Below, in pieces: positions 63,248 to 64,000 of a stretch of DNA of 64,000 nucleotides. This DNA is from Chloroflexota bacterium (GTDB taxonomy: Bacteria; Chloroflexota; Anaerolineae; Promineifilales; Promineifilaceae): positions 49,278 through 113,277 of the forward strand of contig JAGNBF010000008.1 in NCBI GenBank assembly GCA_018004935.1, given 5' to 3'. The notes under the pieces are model-generated. The model searched no databases, was not told the DNA's origin, and saw nothing but the letters and a program-made list of their open reading frames with translations. Each line of letters starts with the position of its first letter. Position 1 is the stretch's first letter. Made by a program: the position numbers and the translations under genes.

Positions 63248-64000
63248 CTAATTCAACGGACAGCCGAGATTATTGTACATGTCCAGTTCGGTCGCTAAGG
63301 TAAGCATCGCATTGCGGTCGCTGGCCAGAGCGGTATTGACATCGGCAATGATTTCCGCTTCGGTAAGGGGGTAGCTTACGTCAGGACTGGCGGCATTCAA
63401 CAGGGCCGCTACTGCCGAGCGTAATAAAGTGCGCGCGGCCGCTATTTGCCCAGCACCACCGTTAAAGTTAAGCGCCTGTAACATTGTCTTGGTGTCAAGA
63501 TTATAAACATCGGGCACATCAAACACACTTTCTAACGTTTGATTTGGGGTGTAGTTGACCCAAGAATCAAAGTGCTTTTGTTGCTTCCAATAACCAGGTG
63601 TACACCCCTCCGTACCCGGCATCGGCGTTTTTGTGGGATCAGGCGTTTTTGTAGGATCCGGCGTTTTTGTAGGATTGGGTGTTTTCGTAGGCAATGGCGT
63701 CTTGGTTGTCCCTGGTGTCGCCGTTGGTGTGTTAGTCGGTGTGTTGGTCGGTGTGTTAGTCGGTGTGTTGGTCGGCGTGTTAGTCGGTGTGTTGGTTGGT
63801 GTATTGGTCGGCGTATTGGTCGGTGTATTGGTCGGCGTGTTGGTTGGTGTGTTGGTTGGTGTGTTGGTTGGTGTGTTGGTCGGCGTGTTGGTCGGCGTGT
63901 TAGTCGGTGTGTTGGTTGGTGTGTTGGTCGGTGTGTTGGTTGGTGTGTTGGTTGGTGTGTTAGTCGGTGTGTTGGTGGGTGTATTGGTCGGCGTGTTGGT
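63248..64000 (-). CDS. Secreted protein with (TNTP)n repeats, 5' end beyond the window
   Basis: The frame is open from its stop at 63248 to the right edge, so the start and signal peptide are outside. The visible part begins with about 24 Thr-Asn-Thr-Pro units. TKTP/DPTKTP units follow. The last roughly 120 residues form a globular domain starting EGCTPGYWKQQKHFDSWVNY and ending ATELDMYNNLGCPLN, with a Cys near each end that could pair. This CTPGYWK domain is found in many secreted Chloroflexota proteins; its role is unknown to me. An apparent start at 63694 is only a TTG inside the repeat. Confidence 0.8.
   Translation of the reverse strand, partial: TNTPTNTPTNTPTNTPTNTPTNTPTNTPTNTPTNTPTNTPTNTPTNTPTNTPTNTPTNTPTNTPTNTPTNTPTNTPTNTPTNTPTNTPTNTPTATPGTTKTPLPTKTPNPTKTPDPTKTPDPTKTPMPGTEGCTPGYWKQQKHFDSWVNYTPNQTLESVFDVPDVYNLDTKTMLQALNFNGGAGQIAAARTLLRSAVAALLNAASPDVSYPLTEAEIIADVNTALASDRNAMLTLATELDMYNNLGCPLN
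63712..64000. repeat. 12-bp tandem repeat coding for TNTP units
   Basis: The plus-strand unit is GTTGGTCGGTGT with third-base variants (GTTAGTCGGTGT, ATTGGTCGGCGT, GTTGGTTGGTGT). About 24 copies fill the last 290 bp and continue past the edge. Changes are nearly all synonymous, so the protein sequence is kept. Confidence 0.95.

Larger units (their letters stand above)
836..63442. repeat. Highly iterated palindrome GCGGCCGC, dispersed over the window
   Basis: About 110 copies of the 8-bp palindrome were counted by eye between the coordinates given. At this base composition about two are expected. Roughly half carry C before and G after, giving the 10-bp palindrome CGCGGCCGCG. Nearly all lie within genes and in all frames, so they read as Ala-Ala-Ala, Arg-Gly-Arg or Arg-Pro-Arg/Gln in unrelated proteins. 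A few are intergenic (near 13370, 29812, 30256, 36982, 37021, 47169, 51007, 51649). Two overlapping copies occur at about 61307-61321. The longest gaps are about 26.6 back to 24.4 kb, 43.3-45.6 kb and 57.0-59.9 kb. The pattern resembles HIP1 (GCGATCGC) of cyanobacteria. Its function is unknown. Confidence 0.95.

Noticed and set aside
63694..63696. Start codon of the TNTP protein at 63694
   Set aside because: It is a TTG within an uninterrupted repeat frame; the true start is outside the window.

Overview
The window looks like a stretch of a Chloroflexota chromosome, most likely class Anaerolineae or a close relative. This is inferred from gene types and style: long cyclase-AAA-TPR proteins, DUF2330, Thr/Pro-rich lipoproteins, a secreted protein ending in a YLPL-type tail, a fused ECF ATPase and abundant small intergenic palindromes. 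GC is mid-50s percent by eye. I see no rRNA, tRNA, CRISPR array, transposase or phage gene. About 33 protein genes are supported, some with starts moved from the longest frame because repeats were being read as coding sequence.

Layout. 0.1-6.8 kb: acyl-CoA dehydrogenase, a 1359-residue cyclase/ATPase/TPR protein, and an HPr-kinase-like P-loop protein. 7.3-13.1 kb, all minus strand: a Pyr4/PaxB-type membrane terpene cyclase homologue, a penicillin-acylase-family Ntn hydrolase, a membrane-anchored M23 peptidase-fold protein and an AI-2E-family permease. 13.4-15.8 kb: double ECF ATPase and PduO-type cobalamin adenosyltransferase. 15.9-22.2 kb: a 50-residue CcmD-like protein, a lipoprotein, a DUF2330 protein, a small basic protein, a methyltransferase and an unrecognised 813-residue protein. 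22.3-29.6 kb, minus: an orphan ThiP-like permease, an RND transporter with a roughly 650-residue repeat insertion, and a MarR regulator with a palindrome at its start codon. 30.8-41.1 kb: housekeeping genes glmS, clpC, an S1-domain protein and ettA, with a GT39-like membrane glycosyltransferase. 41.8-45.1 kb: a 1112-residue protein with the N-terminal LQxxxGN motif of contractile-injection-associated effectors. 45.5-51.5 kb: a beta-helix lipoprotein, a DEAD-box helicase with a structured leader, and an M23/beta-propeller lipoprotein. 51.3-57.7 kb: an octahaem cytochrome - FeS - NrfD electron-transfer operon flanked by two related small membrane proteins, and a convergent NarX/NarL-type two-component pair. 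58.9-64 kb: a large DUF11-type surface protein and the end of a (TNTP)n secreted protein that runs off the window.

The strongest signal not explained by genes is the octamer GCGGCCGC. I count about 110 copies by eye, against about two expected, and about half are extended to CGCGGCCGCG. They lie in all reading frames and mostly inside genes, like the cyanobacterial HIP1 palindrome but with a different sequence. Between genes there is a second layer: at least eight families of short, mostly palindromic repeats, sometimes nested. One repeat is seen both empty and filled by another, which shows that the inserted unit has moved. The best candidate for an undescribed regulatory element is a three-helix leader with a GCGA tetraloop in front of the DEAD-box helicase. 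Its basal helix overlaps the ribosome binding site.
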